A stretch of 64,000 bases of DNA from Sipunculus nudus (taxonomy: Eukaryota; Annelida; Sipuncula; Golfingiida; Sipunculidae), in NCBI GenBank assembly GCA_026874595.1, contig CM049319.1, positions 64,534,417-64,598,416 of the forward strand, written 5' to 3'. This document shows positions 34,429-46,718 of the stretch, piece after piece. The translations under genes and the position numbers were made by a program. The notes below the pieces were generated by a model. The model searched no databases. It was not told where the DNA came from and worked only from the letters and a program-made list of their open reading frames with translations. The first letter of the stretch is position 1. Every line of letters begins with the position of its first letter.

Positions 34429-35585
34429 TCAATGTTTCACAAACACTAAAATTTGCTTCACAAGGACCCACTCCTCTTGATCTTCATTCACAATAATTCG
34501 TAAACATTTTGTCTTAAACGGGATTTGATTATTGAGACTAGCCTTGTCAAGACCTCCTCCCCATAACTTGGCAACATGGAAGTAGTCTCCGCAAACTACT
34601 TTGGTGTGGTCCATTGATATTAATTTGTCACTGACCTCTAATGAGGCATCTTTGAATATATCTTTTGGACTGTTTTCTGCCCCTGATGTTATCACCACTC
34701 TGGTTAACGTTTGTGGATTGTTGAACACAATATATAATGCTTGCCCCTTTTTGACGTCCTTTCCCCAGAAGAAGCCTGCCCCCTGGCTGTAAGCTTCATC
34801 AGGGCTGTATCTATCATACATCGGTATATTGCTAAATACCGTCGCTGGTGGGTTATCACCCACTTCCCCTTGTTCTGCTGCTCCAGCAAAGAACCTGTCT
34901 TTTAACTTATTTGGTTTGCTTGTGTCAAAAGATGATGTCAATCCTATGTGTTGGAATAATGTTGGCTTACGGAGGATGACTTGCTTTTGTGCCATTGATA
35001 AACGAAAATATGTCATCAACCAGTCCACTGGCTGCTCCTCATAGAAGGTCCATAAATATTTGGAAAATTTTTCCAAATCTGCACTTTTGAATAATTTTCC
35101 AATAAATCCCAGTTCAGAAAATTCCAGCATGGCCCAGTGTTTGGTCTGTTGCTGAATAAAAGCCCTGATGGCGGGTACAAAATTTGGTGCACACACCACG
35201 TCATCTTCAAGCTGTACATAATACTGGCTGATGTTTTTAGCAAACATGAACATAAACGCAAAATCTAGCACTTGTTTTGACCTCCATTTGACTCTGTTGG
35301 GCTTATCGTTAAAATTTTGTTTAAGATTTTCCAGAGGTGGATAAAATGATTTATCAACCTGCACAACTTGTATGAATCCCATATTTACATAATCGTTGTA
35401 CTTCAGTGAGATTTCTGAGACGACTTTGTTGTTATAGTCTTCATCAAAATCAGCTAGGAACACTAAAATAACAGTTTGTGTTTTGTCTGCCGTTGATGTC
35501 ATCCTGATAATCGATCTGATAGTCTGTAGGAGGTAGGATGGTCCATTGATGCGCTTAATACTGGGAATACCGATGGTCAGGAAAC
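34429..35585 (-). CDS. MGAT4C-like N-acetylglucosaminyltransferase IV family, last coding exon
   Basis: MGAT4-family enzymes are Golgi type II membrane proteins (GT54) that add a beta-1,4-GlcNAc branch to the alpha-1,3-mannose arm of N-glycans. MGAT4C itself is an atypical member whose activity is less certain. The exon encodes 385 residues from an acceptor (AG at 35587-35586) to a stop at 34429-34431. It opens with GFLTIGIPSIKR (family FLTVGI-S-VKR), followed by YYP-L-NLK, RVKWRSKQ-LD and the metal-binding acidic motif QLEDDV (EDD codons at 35208-35200). Then come LEFSELGFIGKL, PVDWL, LFQH-G, the NPPA segment, and a C-terminal lectin-like part with FFWGK, NSPKDI and KCLRIIV. It resembles MGAT4C more than MGAT4A/B. 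The open frame runs 43 codons past the acceptor to an ATG at 35715, but that stretch is probably intron because the upstream exon joins in phase at 35585. No frame damage is seen. Confidence 0.9.
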
Positions 35586-36168
35586 CTACAAGCATAAAAT
35601 AACTATAATGACATAAACAATACAGGTTTTCACATGTGGTTATGTGTTGAAATAATAGTTTACATCTCACAGGAGGTGACTGAAACTGACATTGGAGCTC
35701 TGACTTTAACAGCAAAATTTAAATTTCAAGTGTTAAACTGTTACAACAAAGGAAGCCAGTGCAGGATATGCAAGACAGGTGTAATATGATTGTGTCCCTA
35801 TTTGAATCCACCCAGAGGGTATGCATTCATCCCCCTTTTGAGAGATTTTGGTTCGTCTGTGTTTGTTCACAACATAACTCAAGAAGAAATAATTAATGGA
35901 ACCTCATGAAAATGAAAAATGGATTAGAATTTGGTGTAGATCCAGCACATGATCCTGATTCAGCGACGCCATCAATGAATATTCACAAATGTCAAGTCAC
36001 TATTGCACAAATGAACCTGCAAATATGGGCTGAATAAGTGAATGGAAAGACAGTTTTAAGATCATCCCAGAATATGGTGGAGGCTTGCATTCCTTAGACT
36101 GCAGATTTCTAGCTCCATATAGGACCAGACTTATAGACAGTCTTACAGCCATTTTTAAGTAAATAAAA

Positions 36169-38104
36169 AACAAGGGACCTATGGGTCACTGTGCTCAGCT
36201 GAAGTTAACCTTGAAGGTAAAAATCTAAAATAATATCAAATGGAGATAAAGTGTAAGAGGAAGAGGTAATAAAGGCCATGGTTGGTTTATATGATTGGTT
36301 TGTATTGATGAGCAAGAAATTGTTGCAAATAATATTTTGTGACCTGACCATGTGTTTCCTAATGTTGAAACTGAAGCATGTGAGCAGTTTGTGAACAAAT
36401 GATCTGTACAGTTACCATGACCATTAGTTGGCTTTTCGATTAACTGTTGACATTTCAGTAGTTTACACATTTGTTCAATCGAATCTTTTTTTTTTGTATA
36501 ATATATATTATTAAATATATGTTTTTTTTTATGAAATGTATACAGTTGAAATATAACTAATTAACAACATAAAACATGGCAAACAAAGCCTGATCTCAAA
36601 TTCTGCTGATGCAGGAAAATAATGAACAAATGTTTGTAATAAATCCTCATTTTTTATCACATCAATTTTTTTTTAATTTAAGTTTATATTTCTATACATT
36701 TTCAATATAACATATATATCTGAATATAAAAGTTGATTCATAATTCTCAATTACATCATCATAAATCTCAATCTTGTCAGATAACACCACATCATGCATA
36801 CAAATGTTTATTTATTTTTTACCACAAAAATATATCTTTTAAATCTGCAAAACAATAAATATCTAAAAAAAATACTTGAATTTAGATTTTATAATTTTTA
36901 ATTGTGTCTTTATTTATCCATAATGTGCTTCATATTTTATCATAATTTAAGCATACTGATGGGTTCCATTATGATTGGTAAAATCATTTAAAAGAAAAAT
37001 GATTTCTTTAAAAATGCTACATTACACAACATTGCATCTTCTGGATTTCACCTTGAATTACTTTTTCAAGGAAAGTTTTTGCATATCAGAGTGGAAGCAG
37101 CATTACAATTAAGGAGATACAGTGAAAACAATAACAATACTGCATAACACTTGGTGGGTTGTGTTTGCGGGGGGGGGGGGGGGGGGGGGGGGGGGGGTCA
37201 TTGGGGTGGTGATATGAGAATAACTTTACACCTGTCACAGCAGGGGATCTCCCCCAGTGACTGTAACAAATCAGAAACTCTGGCATAGCTGACTTCCAGT
37301 GACCTGGAGTGGGACCCTGCATCTGTAATCTGTAAACAAAGCAAATGACTACAATAGAGCCTCAAGAAAAAAATCAATAACTAGCTTAATTTTCAAGCTT
37401 TTACTTCCAAATTTCAGATTTAAACAAATTAAATATTTATGTTCACATGCTGTGAAAATTAAATCAATGGTACTAACAGGAAAAAAACGTGCCATGGTCA
37501 AAGTTGGGCAAAATTTATGGTCCTGATTTTATTTTTATGCTAATTACTTAAAAAATTTACAAAATTCAGATCTAATTTTGGGTAAACAATTGAATCTTAA
37601 TTAAACATAGTTATATACTTGGGAAAACAGACTCTAGTTTCAAAATTTTTCATGTTAAGTGAGTAAATATTTTTCCTGATTTTTTACAAAGTCCATTATG
37701 TTTGGGCCCATAACTTAAAGAATTTATACTTAACAGACTTAATTTCTGGCATGTACAAAGAAACTATATAGAAGAATATTTATGGTAAATATGAGGAAAA
37801 ACAGATGAGTGGTTTTGATATTAGGCAGTCCTGAAGTGTGAAAATAGGATTTTAATAAAAAATTGAGGTTTTTCCTTAATTTCTCAAAGGAATGAAGTCG
37901 CAGAGACCCAGTTTTCGGCTTGGTAGGAGATCTTGGGGACATCTAACATTATGCTGAATTTTGGATTCCTAGGTCTTACGGTTTCAAAACGTGCCACATC
38001 TACGGACGGACGGACGGACGGACGGACGGACAGACGGACGGACGGACGACGGACAATGGACCACGACTATAGCTCAGATGACTTATAGTCAGCTGAGCTA
38101 AAAA
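36169..38104 (-). mobile_element. Helentron/pearl-like element, complete, inside the MGAT4C-like intron
   Basis: One end is AACAAGGGACCTATGGGTCA, then CTCAGCTGAAG. The other is an (ACGG)n run at 38002-38047, then GACTATAGCTCAGATGACTT and ATAGTCAGCTGAGCTAAAA. The core holds one ~600-bp unit with AACGTGCCATGGTCAAAGTT (about 37487). A segment at 36560-37020 also occurs at 47080-47518. An A-run flanks the left end. Same transcriptional sense as the host gene; no splice damage visible. Confidence 0.8.
37169..37197. repeat. Poly-G tract
   Basis: About 29 consecutive G in the Helentron-like element. Could impede sequencing and could form a quadruplex; the true length is uncertain. Confidence 0.9.
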
Positions 38105-38285
38105 CTGATCTTTCGAACAGATCTGGTTTGTCTCCCTCTCTTGTAGTAGTATGCAGTAAAAGCTGTTGAATAATATACTACTAGGAAAATAAGGACCCTT
38201 CTAAAAAGACTGATGAGTGTAGTATCAAGAACAAACAGTGACATCAGGGAGAATTTGCATTGTTTATTGGTAGAACAGAAGCATA

Positions 38286-38723
38286 CTGTGGTTGGCTTCA
38301 TATTCGCGAGGCTGAAATTTCGCGATTTTTCCATTTTTAATGTTTTGCGAGGGTTTCATTTTCGCGATCTCACAAGAACCTACTAGTATATCAAATCTTT
38401 GGCAAAACCATATACCTTTGTGTTTTATAAAATGAGAATAGGTCATGCTTTTGTGACATTTTCTTATATAATGATGGGCCAGTACACACAGCATAGGTGG
38501 TTTAGTTCAAATTTAAGGTTTAAATTTCCCTATACCTGCAAGGATGTAATTTATTAAAAAAATTCTCTCTGTTCTAACCTATTACCATACAAGTATTGAT
38601 TACACTAAATAAGAAGAACATTCTCAATTGGCCGATTATTCCCGAGGGTTTCATTTTCGCGATTATTTCCCATTTGCGAATATCGCGAAATTAAAACCCT
38701 CGCAAACAAAAAGGCAACCACAG
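38286..38723. mobile_element. TA-flanked MITE with TTTTCGCGA repeats
   Basis: Left CTGTGGTTGGCTTCATATTC and right CAAACAAAAAGGCAACCACAG are inverted, with TA at 38284-38285 and 38724-38725. ATTTCGCGA or TTTTCGCGA words repeat near both ends. 438 bp, non-coding, in the MGAT4C-like intron. Confidence 0.8.
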
Positions 38724-38725
38724 TA

Positions 38726-40054
38726 TACCACCTGACCCAGCTCTATCAGTGCTTCCTCAATGGTCTGAGTATGGTGACTGTGTATGCACCATCCCCCCCC
38801 CCCTAGCTATTTTGCAGGGATCAACATTAATGGTTAGCTCCTTGCCTAGGGCAACTAAAAGTGCCAGAAAATGGTGGGAGCGCAACCTAAAGTGGGTTCC
38901 TACTTGCCCAGTTAAACATAAACCTTTTGCACAAAGGCATCAACTGACTACGGGATTCTAAAGTTAGCCATTTTCTTTCTTCGAGAAACGAAATCATATT
39001 GTAATAACTTTATCTTTAAAACCTGTATGTTTATCTGTGCAAATGTTGAAGAGAAACAAAATTAACAATCCAATATTTGAACATGTTTATTGTTTTAAAA
39101 TAATCATGTGGAACACACTTTTTGTGTTTGTAATTACTCATTTTGAAACTTTGAAGGGCAAGTAAAAATTCATGTATGGCAAGTAAAAGCCAGAATGTAC
39201 TTGCCTATTAGGACAAGAACTTTCAAAAGTTAATGTCATGCCCTGTTTTAATGCTAACATAATTTTAGAAAGATTGCCGGTGTTCCCTTTATATCTGTGA
39301 CAAAGTCATCCATATCCTAACTTAAACTGACCCCTTCTTGTGGAGCATCACTTCGTTTACTTCATTTTAGTAAGGTCGCCTCTGTGACCCTGAAAATGTG
39401 TCCACCATATTTAACTTCACATGACCCTTCATGTGATGCGTCAGTGGTATAAAATGACTGTACGTAAATTTGATTCCAAGTAATCGAGCTAATAGCAAAT
39501 GGATGGACAGTCAAAGGCTCTTCATCTCGAATGCCTTGAAAAGGAAATTTTCAAGATTGTGTGCACTAAGTACATAATTTTAGTTACTTTGTGTCAATAT
39601 CACACAAATTAGCAGCACTGGAACTAGACATCACAGGTTCTATGCATGTATATGTGCACACTGTGCAGAATTTAAATGACAAGAGGAAAACTCTGCCAGT
39701 TAGGATTTGTGGGCATCAAAATCTGCCAACCAAAATGCCCTAGAGCTTCTATACAAACCAGTGGCACAGATATAAATGTAGTAAATAGAGTTATGTTATC
39801 CTTCCAAATATATTGGATTAGAATAATTATTCATTTGTAAGCATATGCATGTGAAACATAAACAGAAGGTTTTTCCTTGAAATGTAAATTTTTTTTTTAT
39901 TTTCAAGTTAAACAGTTCAGACGAGTAATCCTGGCCATTAAACACTACCTAACTGAAAGAGGTTTTGTTCTGAGTAGCATCAACATCTTGCAGAAGGGTG
40001 ATATACATGGAGTTTAAAAAATCTGTAACAATCCACAGTTTCCTGAAAATTTAC
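38726..40054. other. Intron of the MGAT4C-like gene, no further exon seen
   Basis: A poly-C tract lies at about 38791-38801. Otherwise nothing recognised. Confidence 0.5.
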
Positions 40055-40145
40055 CTTTAGATTTTCTGTGATAACCCATCATTTTTGACAGGGTGAGGTT
40101 CGGTACCGTCCATCGGCTGATCAAGTCGCTGGCATTCAGGTTCTC
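40055..40145 (-). CDS. MGAT4C-like gene, upstream stem-region exon
   Basis: Reading the - strand, acceptor TTATTTCAG precedes 40145 and donor GTAAAT follows 40055. The 91-bp exon encodes ENLNASDLISRWTVPNLTLS, then KMMGYHRKSK, and leaves one G. That G plus the first two bases (GT) of the exon at 35585 makes the Gly of GFLTIGIP, so phase and protein both join. Vertebrate MGAT4C has LGYH-NSK directly before its FLTVG block, supporting the assignment. The exon is not visible as an open frame of its own. The intron to the next exon is about 4.5 kb and contains two transposons. The exons that should encode the cytoplasmic tail and signal anchor were not found upstream. Confidence 0.82.
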
Positions 40146-41044
40146 CTGAAATAAATTCAATGTGCATTAAACTTGTCACATTTACAATCAGCAGTTAGTG
40201 ATAACAGATCCATAAAGAAATCTTACATTCCATGTGTCCTTGTGATGCTTATTATCTTTTCCAAAAGATTTCTCTTTCTTTTCCTGTATTAAATGAGAGG
40301 TCCAAAATCAGCACCAAATCCTGGGCTTATACACACAATGACACTCGTTATGCTGTGGTCATGTTTCAGATACCAACTTTGCCACATTCTGCCACCATTG
40401 TGCTGTAACAGGGCCAAGCATCTTCCTACCAGTGAGAGAAAAACATTTTTGGCCCTTTGCCAGCACCATGGTGGTCATATATAGCAAAGGCCACCTTTTC
40501 AAGCAAATGATAAGTGGAATGAGTTCAAGCAAATGTAATACAATCACTGCATAAGGAGTAAAATTAACCCCAAGCTAAAGACAATTATGAATATCAGTGA
40601 CAAATATACGGAACACAAGAGATATTTATGATTATAAAGATTTCTGTGATACACCCCATTTTAAATTTTAGCTCTATTTTCACTACACTTAAACCTAAAA
40701 TAACGACTGCCTTCAGGACTTCAATACAATGGCCCCATTTGTGAGGTGGCCATAAATAATGAATTAAGACTGATAGAAAGTGGTTCTTGTTTTTGAGATG
40801 GTCACTAAACTGGTCAAGATCTAGCATAGTTGTTCCAGTTCTTATTACACAGGTGCAGAGCATTCTTTGAGCTTTCAGTCTAGCATTATTAATCTAGACA
40901 ATGCAACCTAAAACTGCTTGTCTAGTAGAGAGCACCACAACCGAAAATGGAATCTAATGCATTCAGCTCAGATCCATATTTTTGGAAGATCTTGAACAGT
41001 CAAGCTTTTATTACGTAAGTTAGGCTATAATGATAAGAAATTTA

Positions 41045-41390
41045 GGACCTCACAGTAGCTGAGATAATGTCGACAGTGATAGCACCTCTCAGCAATAAAG
41101 ATAATTCTAATATCTACAGACTGAGGCTATCCCAGAAGCTAGATAACATCCAGAGAGAAACAGGATGGTCAAACCTACTGGAGATAACTTTTACATTCAG
41201 ATATTCAGATCATTCTCAGGAACTGCATGAGATAGTATTAACATACAAAAAGGGTCTCAAAGTTGAGATACCATCTACAAAGAAACAGAAAATCTCAGCA
41301 ACTGGGACACCATCTATAGTACACAGAGAAACATCAGACCTCACAAATGCTGAGATAACACCTACCTTGTACACAGACCAGGGTTTCCAC
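41045..41390. repeat. Degenerate minisatellite, period roughly 37-46 bp
   Basis: Recurrent blocks GACCTCACA/TCTCAGCAA, CTGAGATA, CCATCTACA and AGAGAAACA appear in the same order about eight times with indels. A 125-codon + frame (41067-41444) runs across it and has no recognisable domain; repeat origin explains it better. Confidence 0.5.
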
Positions 41391-41840
41391 AAATTTTTCT
41401 TAAATATTTTTTCACATTCTTTTAAAAAATGTTCAAAGACATAGGGTTCCGATTTCAATTTGATGTTTTTGTACATTTACCTGTATGCTCCTGCAGCAAA
41501 CCAACCCTCCCCACTTTCTTCTTTTCTTGTACAGCACCATTTACTTCTGGTTTTGTTCACCCTTTTCATGTTTATACCAATTTTACAAAAGTAATGAGAT
41601 ATTTTTTGACATTATTAATTTGACATTAACAATTTTTGCACTTGTGGGAACCCTGTCGACAAATGAGCAAACAAGACAGAAGAATAAACAGACATCAAAG
41701 GAAACATAATATTAAATTCCTAGTTTGACATCAGAGATTTTCAAACAGTTACGATTCATACATGACACACGTGCAGCCAGGGGTGCTGAAAGATCATACT
41801 TCAATATGTTCAATGTGCTTAACACCAGTGTTTCTTTATA

Positions 41841-42820
41841 CAGTAGAGCGCCATTTTTACCCAAAGCGTCGGGGGACAAGCTTTTCTTTCGGAAAAACAA
41901 ATCTTTGGAAATTCGGTTGAGGGTATAGGGCCAATTTTGTATGACAGTTAATGATTAACTAAACACTATATTTATGAGGGAACACAGTGTTTCTTTTTTC
42001 GGCCAACGTAATGTACAAACTGAACTTATCATAATATTGGATAGGTAAAACCCATTTTATCCTGTTTTTAGGATACTTGTGTGCCATTCTTTCCAACAAA
42101 TTTACGGGAGGGAAAGGTCAAAGACACTGCCATTAAGGTAGCTCAGTTAGTTTCTTTAACAGCCCGCAGGCAGCGGCAGTGCAGCACTAGCATAAAGGAG
42201 TCGTTTTTTTTTCCTTGACTCCATATCTCTGGCAAGTGACAGCAAGGCGATCCTGTTCTTGACATAAAATAAGCTGAATAAAGGCAAGTTTGAGTAAGTG
42301 ACATAATTGCTCTCTCGCAATTAATTGCATGGCCAAGCCCTTTTGCTATGGCCTTGCATCTATACCAACTTGAGCACAAGCAACTTGCGAATGATATCTC
42401 ATCAATAATCAATCTTGAGAGTAAACTGCTAAGTTGTTTGGCCGGAATTCCCAGACTAAGCTGACGAACTATGCTTGCTTGAGTACAAACGAGATACGGT
42501 TGATCATACACAAGTGCTCTTGGATAAACTGCTCAGCTGCTTCCTTGGGGTATACAGAGCCTGGCGTTGCCCAACTAGCTGTAGTTATCACACCTTTGCC
42601 CTGGCGACAGCATCGGCCCAGATCTAATTAATTAGAGTCACCTCTCGGCTTGACCACCTGACTGCAGGCCTTTGCGACTCGTAATCAAAGATATTCATTT
42701 GAGGTGTTAACATGACTGAAAAATATTTAGGAAATACGAATAAATTTTTGGTTTCCCATTTTAAATTTCAGAAAAATGAATTTTCGAAAATTCAGCATTC
42801 CGAAATATGGCGCTCTACTG
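41841..42820. mobile_element. TA-flanked TIR element (pogo-like ends), non-autonomous
   Basis: Left CAGTAGAGCGCCATTTTTAC and right GAAATATGGCGCTCTACTG are inverted for at least 14 bp. TA lies at 41839-41840 and 42821-42822. FTTCGGAAAA-type repeats near both ends (TTTCTTTCGGAAAA against TTTTCGAAAATTCAGC) extend the inverted character. A 122-codon - frame at 42511-42143 has no recognised domain. 980 bp. Confidence 0.8.
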
Positions 42821-42822
42821 TA

Positions 42823-43861
42823 TTAATCAAATTTGGCTTTCGTGACCTTACATATGGAAAGTGCACAGTCTTAATGTTCCATCCACCACAAATATCCCAA
42901 GAGACAGTATGTCATCCTTAGTGTTTATATATATTGTAATATTTTACAAATTATTAGAATCACAAGAAGTGATTATTCAAGTTCTGATCATTCAACAATT
43001 AAAAGACACACCTGTGCTCAACCGCATGTTTGAATGATTAGATGTCAGGGCTCACATGATTCTGATTACGTACCAAGTAAGGCAGGCAACACTGGACCGG
43101 CCTCTCAACCTGGGAGTCAATAAAAACCTTCCCTCTTTTACCTCCATGGTTGGCTCTGTTGAGCTGTTAGGACATTGGCTGTTTGGACATTTTAAAGTGT
43201 TCTGGAAATTTGAAATTCCTGAACAACAGAAATTTAAACTGTCCAATGGTTAATATCCAGATTCCTGGGTTCCTCTGGCCCCGTAAGTAAGATTATATGT
43301 AACAACAAGCCATCAATCTAACAAGCATTAAACCAATACCTAATCATCCCTGTTCCAGGGCCACTATGTCCATTACCAAGATTACATGTAAAAGTAATAG
43401 ACAGCCTCATTTGAGCACTGAACTACAACTCACTATTCCAACCCCAATTTTTACTAAAACACGTTTGATAGGAAGCAAATTCTGGAACGACACCATAAAA
43501 TAGCCAAAACGTGCATGGCTCAGCCATGAAACGGTGTCAGTATAATAAGTAATATAAAGCTGTACCAAGAGATTAATTCCATGCAAGGGATTACTTCCTT
43601 GACCTATACTTACTTTTTTTCCACAAATAAGTTGCCAATACCTACCTTTTTTTATCTTGTTGAGGTAACCGCCTCTATTTTTTAATGCCGGCTACCTAAT
43701 TCTTAAATCTAAGTATTTACATCTGCAGATTTCCATTTGGGTTTGGGACTAAGTGACAGGGCAATAAAACTCACTTCCTGTCATTTATTTTTTTTATTCA
43801 GGTGTCACCCAGGCATGGTGTCTACTGCACCTGCAGGTCCTTCTTGTGTAATTATCCCCTT
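42823..43861. other. No gene seen
   Basis: Non-coding; no delimitable element. Confidence 0.45.
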
Positions 43862-44063
43862 TGCTGGGTCATAACACTGAGAAACCTCCCAGAGAGGCAC
43901 TTGTTTGTGAATGATACACAGCTGTGGGGTACAGCCTTCCCATTAATGCCTGCAGAGCGTCCAACCTGGGTTGGGACTGACCAAGAAAATCTCGCCACTC
44001 ATCACAGGTGGGATTTGAACTCACAACCTCCCAGCTTGACTCCTGTGCCCTACCCTTGAGCCA
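43862..44063 (-). mobile_element. tRNA-derived SINE
   Basis: On the - strand it starts TGGCTCAAGGGTAGGGCACA (44063 downward), a good A-box region, and continues with a B-box GAGGTTGTGAGTTCAAATCC (+ strand GGGATTTGAAC at 44010-44020). A non-tRNA tail with GGTTGGACGCTCTGCAGGC follows. The downstream limit is approximate. Confidence 0.75.
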
Positions 44064-46414
44064 ATTTTGGTCAGTAGTTGCCAATAACTTTATTAATGGC
44101 ATGAGTTAGTTGTTGCATTAATCCCCATAACATACATTCAAACATTTGTAATTGCATAACAGGAAGCCAGGGTCGAGGGGCTGCAAAAGCCCCCATAGAG
44201 GACAGAGGCCAAGTCTGAGGTCAAGGGGTCTGGGGATATTTCCCAAAAGGTGGGATTAATCCCTTAAATCTAGTTGGTAACAAAAGCAATGTATTTATAT
44301 GAATAAATCGAGTTTGACAAATTAACATTGCAATATTTCATTTTAAAAAGGGCCAGAACCAATCATTGGTCTCTGAGATATCACCAAGATTACAGTCAAC
44401 TTGTAAATCTTATTAAAGGATGCTGCAGTTTGCCATGCATGTTGTTAGGTGCCAGTATAAGCATTGATATCTGATGTGTCACCAAGATTATGAAGAATGC
44501 AGTAAAAAATCATTTATCTTGGAAGCTTGGTACGAAATGTGGTAGGGATTGCCCCTAGAGGTGGCTGAGGTTATGGTCACCTGAAAACTGGAAGGCTCAC
44601 CCTAAAACTGGTAGGGTTGGCATATATGCCAAATTCATAAGAATATATACCAATATTTTTATTATCTTTTTCTTCAGTTGGCATTCCTGATATTATCATG
44701 CTCTGCAGAATTCACAGCAAGATCTACTGAGTTAAGTGAGTTACACGGAAAGACTACAATGATGAACAGCACCAATCTCCACCAGAGTTATCCCCTCTGT
44801 CACCATGACCTCTGACCTGGTTATGATCTCTGACCTGATCATGACATCCAGTCACCCTTCAGTGTAGGACACATAAAAACACTTAACATGTATACTGGTG
44901 TATTTGTAAAATTATTTCTTTACACCATGTTTATTTTTTAATTTTGCACTAATTATAAAAAGTTTTCAATATTTTTCTCAGACTTCTTTTTTAAAATTGC
45001 TCATCTATGACCAAATCAGAGTCATGCATTTTGGACTGATTAAAAAAAAATAGGCTTCCATAATTTCCTGTTTTGTACAACCAATCAAATGAGACAAGTA
45101 AACAAAACACCATCTTGGCAAAGAAACCCACATTTATACATCACTACCATTTTATAGCTTATATATAAGAGTGTCTTATGGTAAATATAGTTTGAATTCA
45201 TGTGTTCATTCAGGAAAAAAACAATTCATGCAAATGGCCAGACTGTGACAAAGGAGAATTGGAGAGTATGCAGAGTGCCCCCTGGTGGAGATTACAAAAT
45301 ACAGATACTCACAGGGTTGGGTTTCCATTGTCGTAAATGCTGGTGGTATAAAGCAACAAAATGTAACTAAAACGTAAGATTTATATAATGCATAATACAG
45401 GCTCTACAAATAAATACAGCAATCTAGTCAAAGCTCAAAATGACATGCATATTTCCTGCATAAAGGAATAAATTGAAATGTGTTTGTTGTATTTAAAAGC
45501 CTGCTCTGTGTGTATTCAGTCATCATGAAGTGGTCATACTACAATAGTTTTATAACTCCTTGCATTTAACCATTGCTTTCAACATATTGCATAACTGGGC
45601 TGTAATGATACATTTTCTCATAACATACATAACACAATACTTTGCTCATGATATAAAGCATATCTGACATACTGCAAATTAGATTCCAAACCAAATATTC
45701 CATTGTATAAAAAATATATATAAGCTTTCGCTCATTAAATATAATTCCAAAACATAAATAAAATTGATTTGCAAACCCCTGACCAATTAGATGTCTTTCA
45801 AATTGTTTCTTACCAATGAGTTTTCACCTTAAATGCCTTATGAAGCCAGCAGAGACTTTTTTTAAATGTAAGACATTGCTTTTCATCAGATGCTCAAATC
45901 TGACCAGTGTGTTGAAACATGGACATCTGGTGATACCAATATGATATGTGACCTTGTATCATGTTTCTGTGCATTGGTTAATCACTGCAGCCCTAGTACA
46001 CACACCAAGGAGTTGCAATGTAGGGCTGGTCTGTACAGGTTTAAATCTCACAATACTCTGATCCTACTCAGGTCCCTACATTCTTGGCCCTGTGCCACCT
46101 TAACTGTGGTGAAACACAGCAAAGCTTGCCATTGAATGCAGCACTGGTTAAGTGGGTGGGGTAAGAGTAAATTTTGCATGACCATCGTGTACAGAATGTA
46201 ATGTGTGCATACATAATTGAAATAGTTAGCCCAATATTATATGTCCTCTCCAATAGGAAACCAATTTTAATTTGGAAATTATATAAGCCATTGCAATTAA
46301 TTTTATTTAAATCACTAAAATAGTGATTTTCCATCTTTACACCACACAGTGTTTGGTATCCTAGCATATGATTTTCAAAAACTCCATTCATGTTCCCATA
46401 TATGGCAATGCATA
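44064..46414. other. No gene seen
   Basis: Some duplicated words (TCACCAAGATTA, CCCCTAGAG) but no exon or complete element. The missing 5' exons of the MGAT4C-like gene were looked for here without success. Confidence 0.4.
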
Positions 46415-46718
46415 CTGTGGTTTAGCTTGGATAATATCTGTGTGGTAAACTTTTATTACTGAAATTTCATAACTGGCACATGATATATTAGGGTTGTAAT
46501 TTTGATTACACCAATCTTCTGAATTTTGACTTTTGATGCTATATGCATGGGTAACAGACATAATTAAGATACTAACAGTATGAGGCTAAAGTATGCCAGA
46601 CTGATCATCTATATAGATAATGCATCTTATTAAGAAATTATTGGTTTCATTTTTGTGGTAACTGCCCTTTCAAGATTATCACAATTTTGAAATCATGCAA
46701 ACAAAAAGCCAACCATAG
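46415..46718. mobile_element. TA-flanked MITE, diverged relative of the 38286 element
   Basis: Left CTGTGGTTTAGCTTGGATA and right CAAACAAAAAGCCAACCATAG are inverted, with TA on both sides. The right end is nearly that of the 38286-38723 copy. About 304 bp. Confidence 0.7.

Noticed and set aside
35586-35715. N-terminal extension of the MGAT4C-like frame to ATG 35715
   Set aside because: A good acceptor lies at 35587-35586 and the upstream exon at 40055 joins there in phase. The 43 extra residues do not look like the family.
37252-37322. Possible extra MGAT4C-like exon on the - strand between AG and GTGTAAAG
   Set aside because: The exons at 40055-40145 and 34429-35585 already join in phase and match the family without a gap, and this segment lies inside a transposon.
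41067-41444. 125-codon + frame
   Set aside because: It overlaps a degenerate tandem repeat, has no recognisable domain and no splice context.
42143-42511. 122-codon - frame as a possible transposase
   Set aside because: It lies inside a TIR element but no DDE or DNA-binding motif could be recognised.
33222-44063. tRNA genes at the A/B-box matches
   Set aside because: The heads lack a complete cloverleaf and continue into SINE tails.
45290-45345. Possible MGAT4C-like first exon on the - strand with ATG followed by GTGAGT
   Set aside because: It would supply only a few codons and no membrane anchor; nothing links it to the downstream exon.
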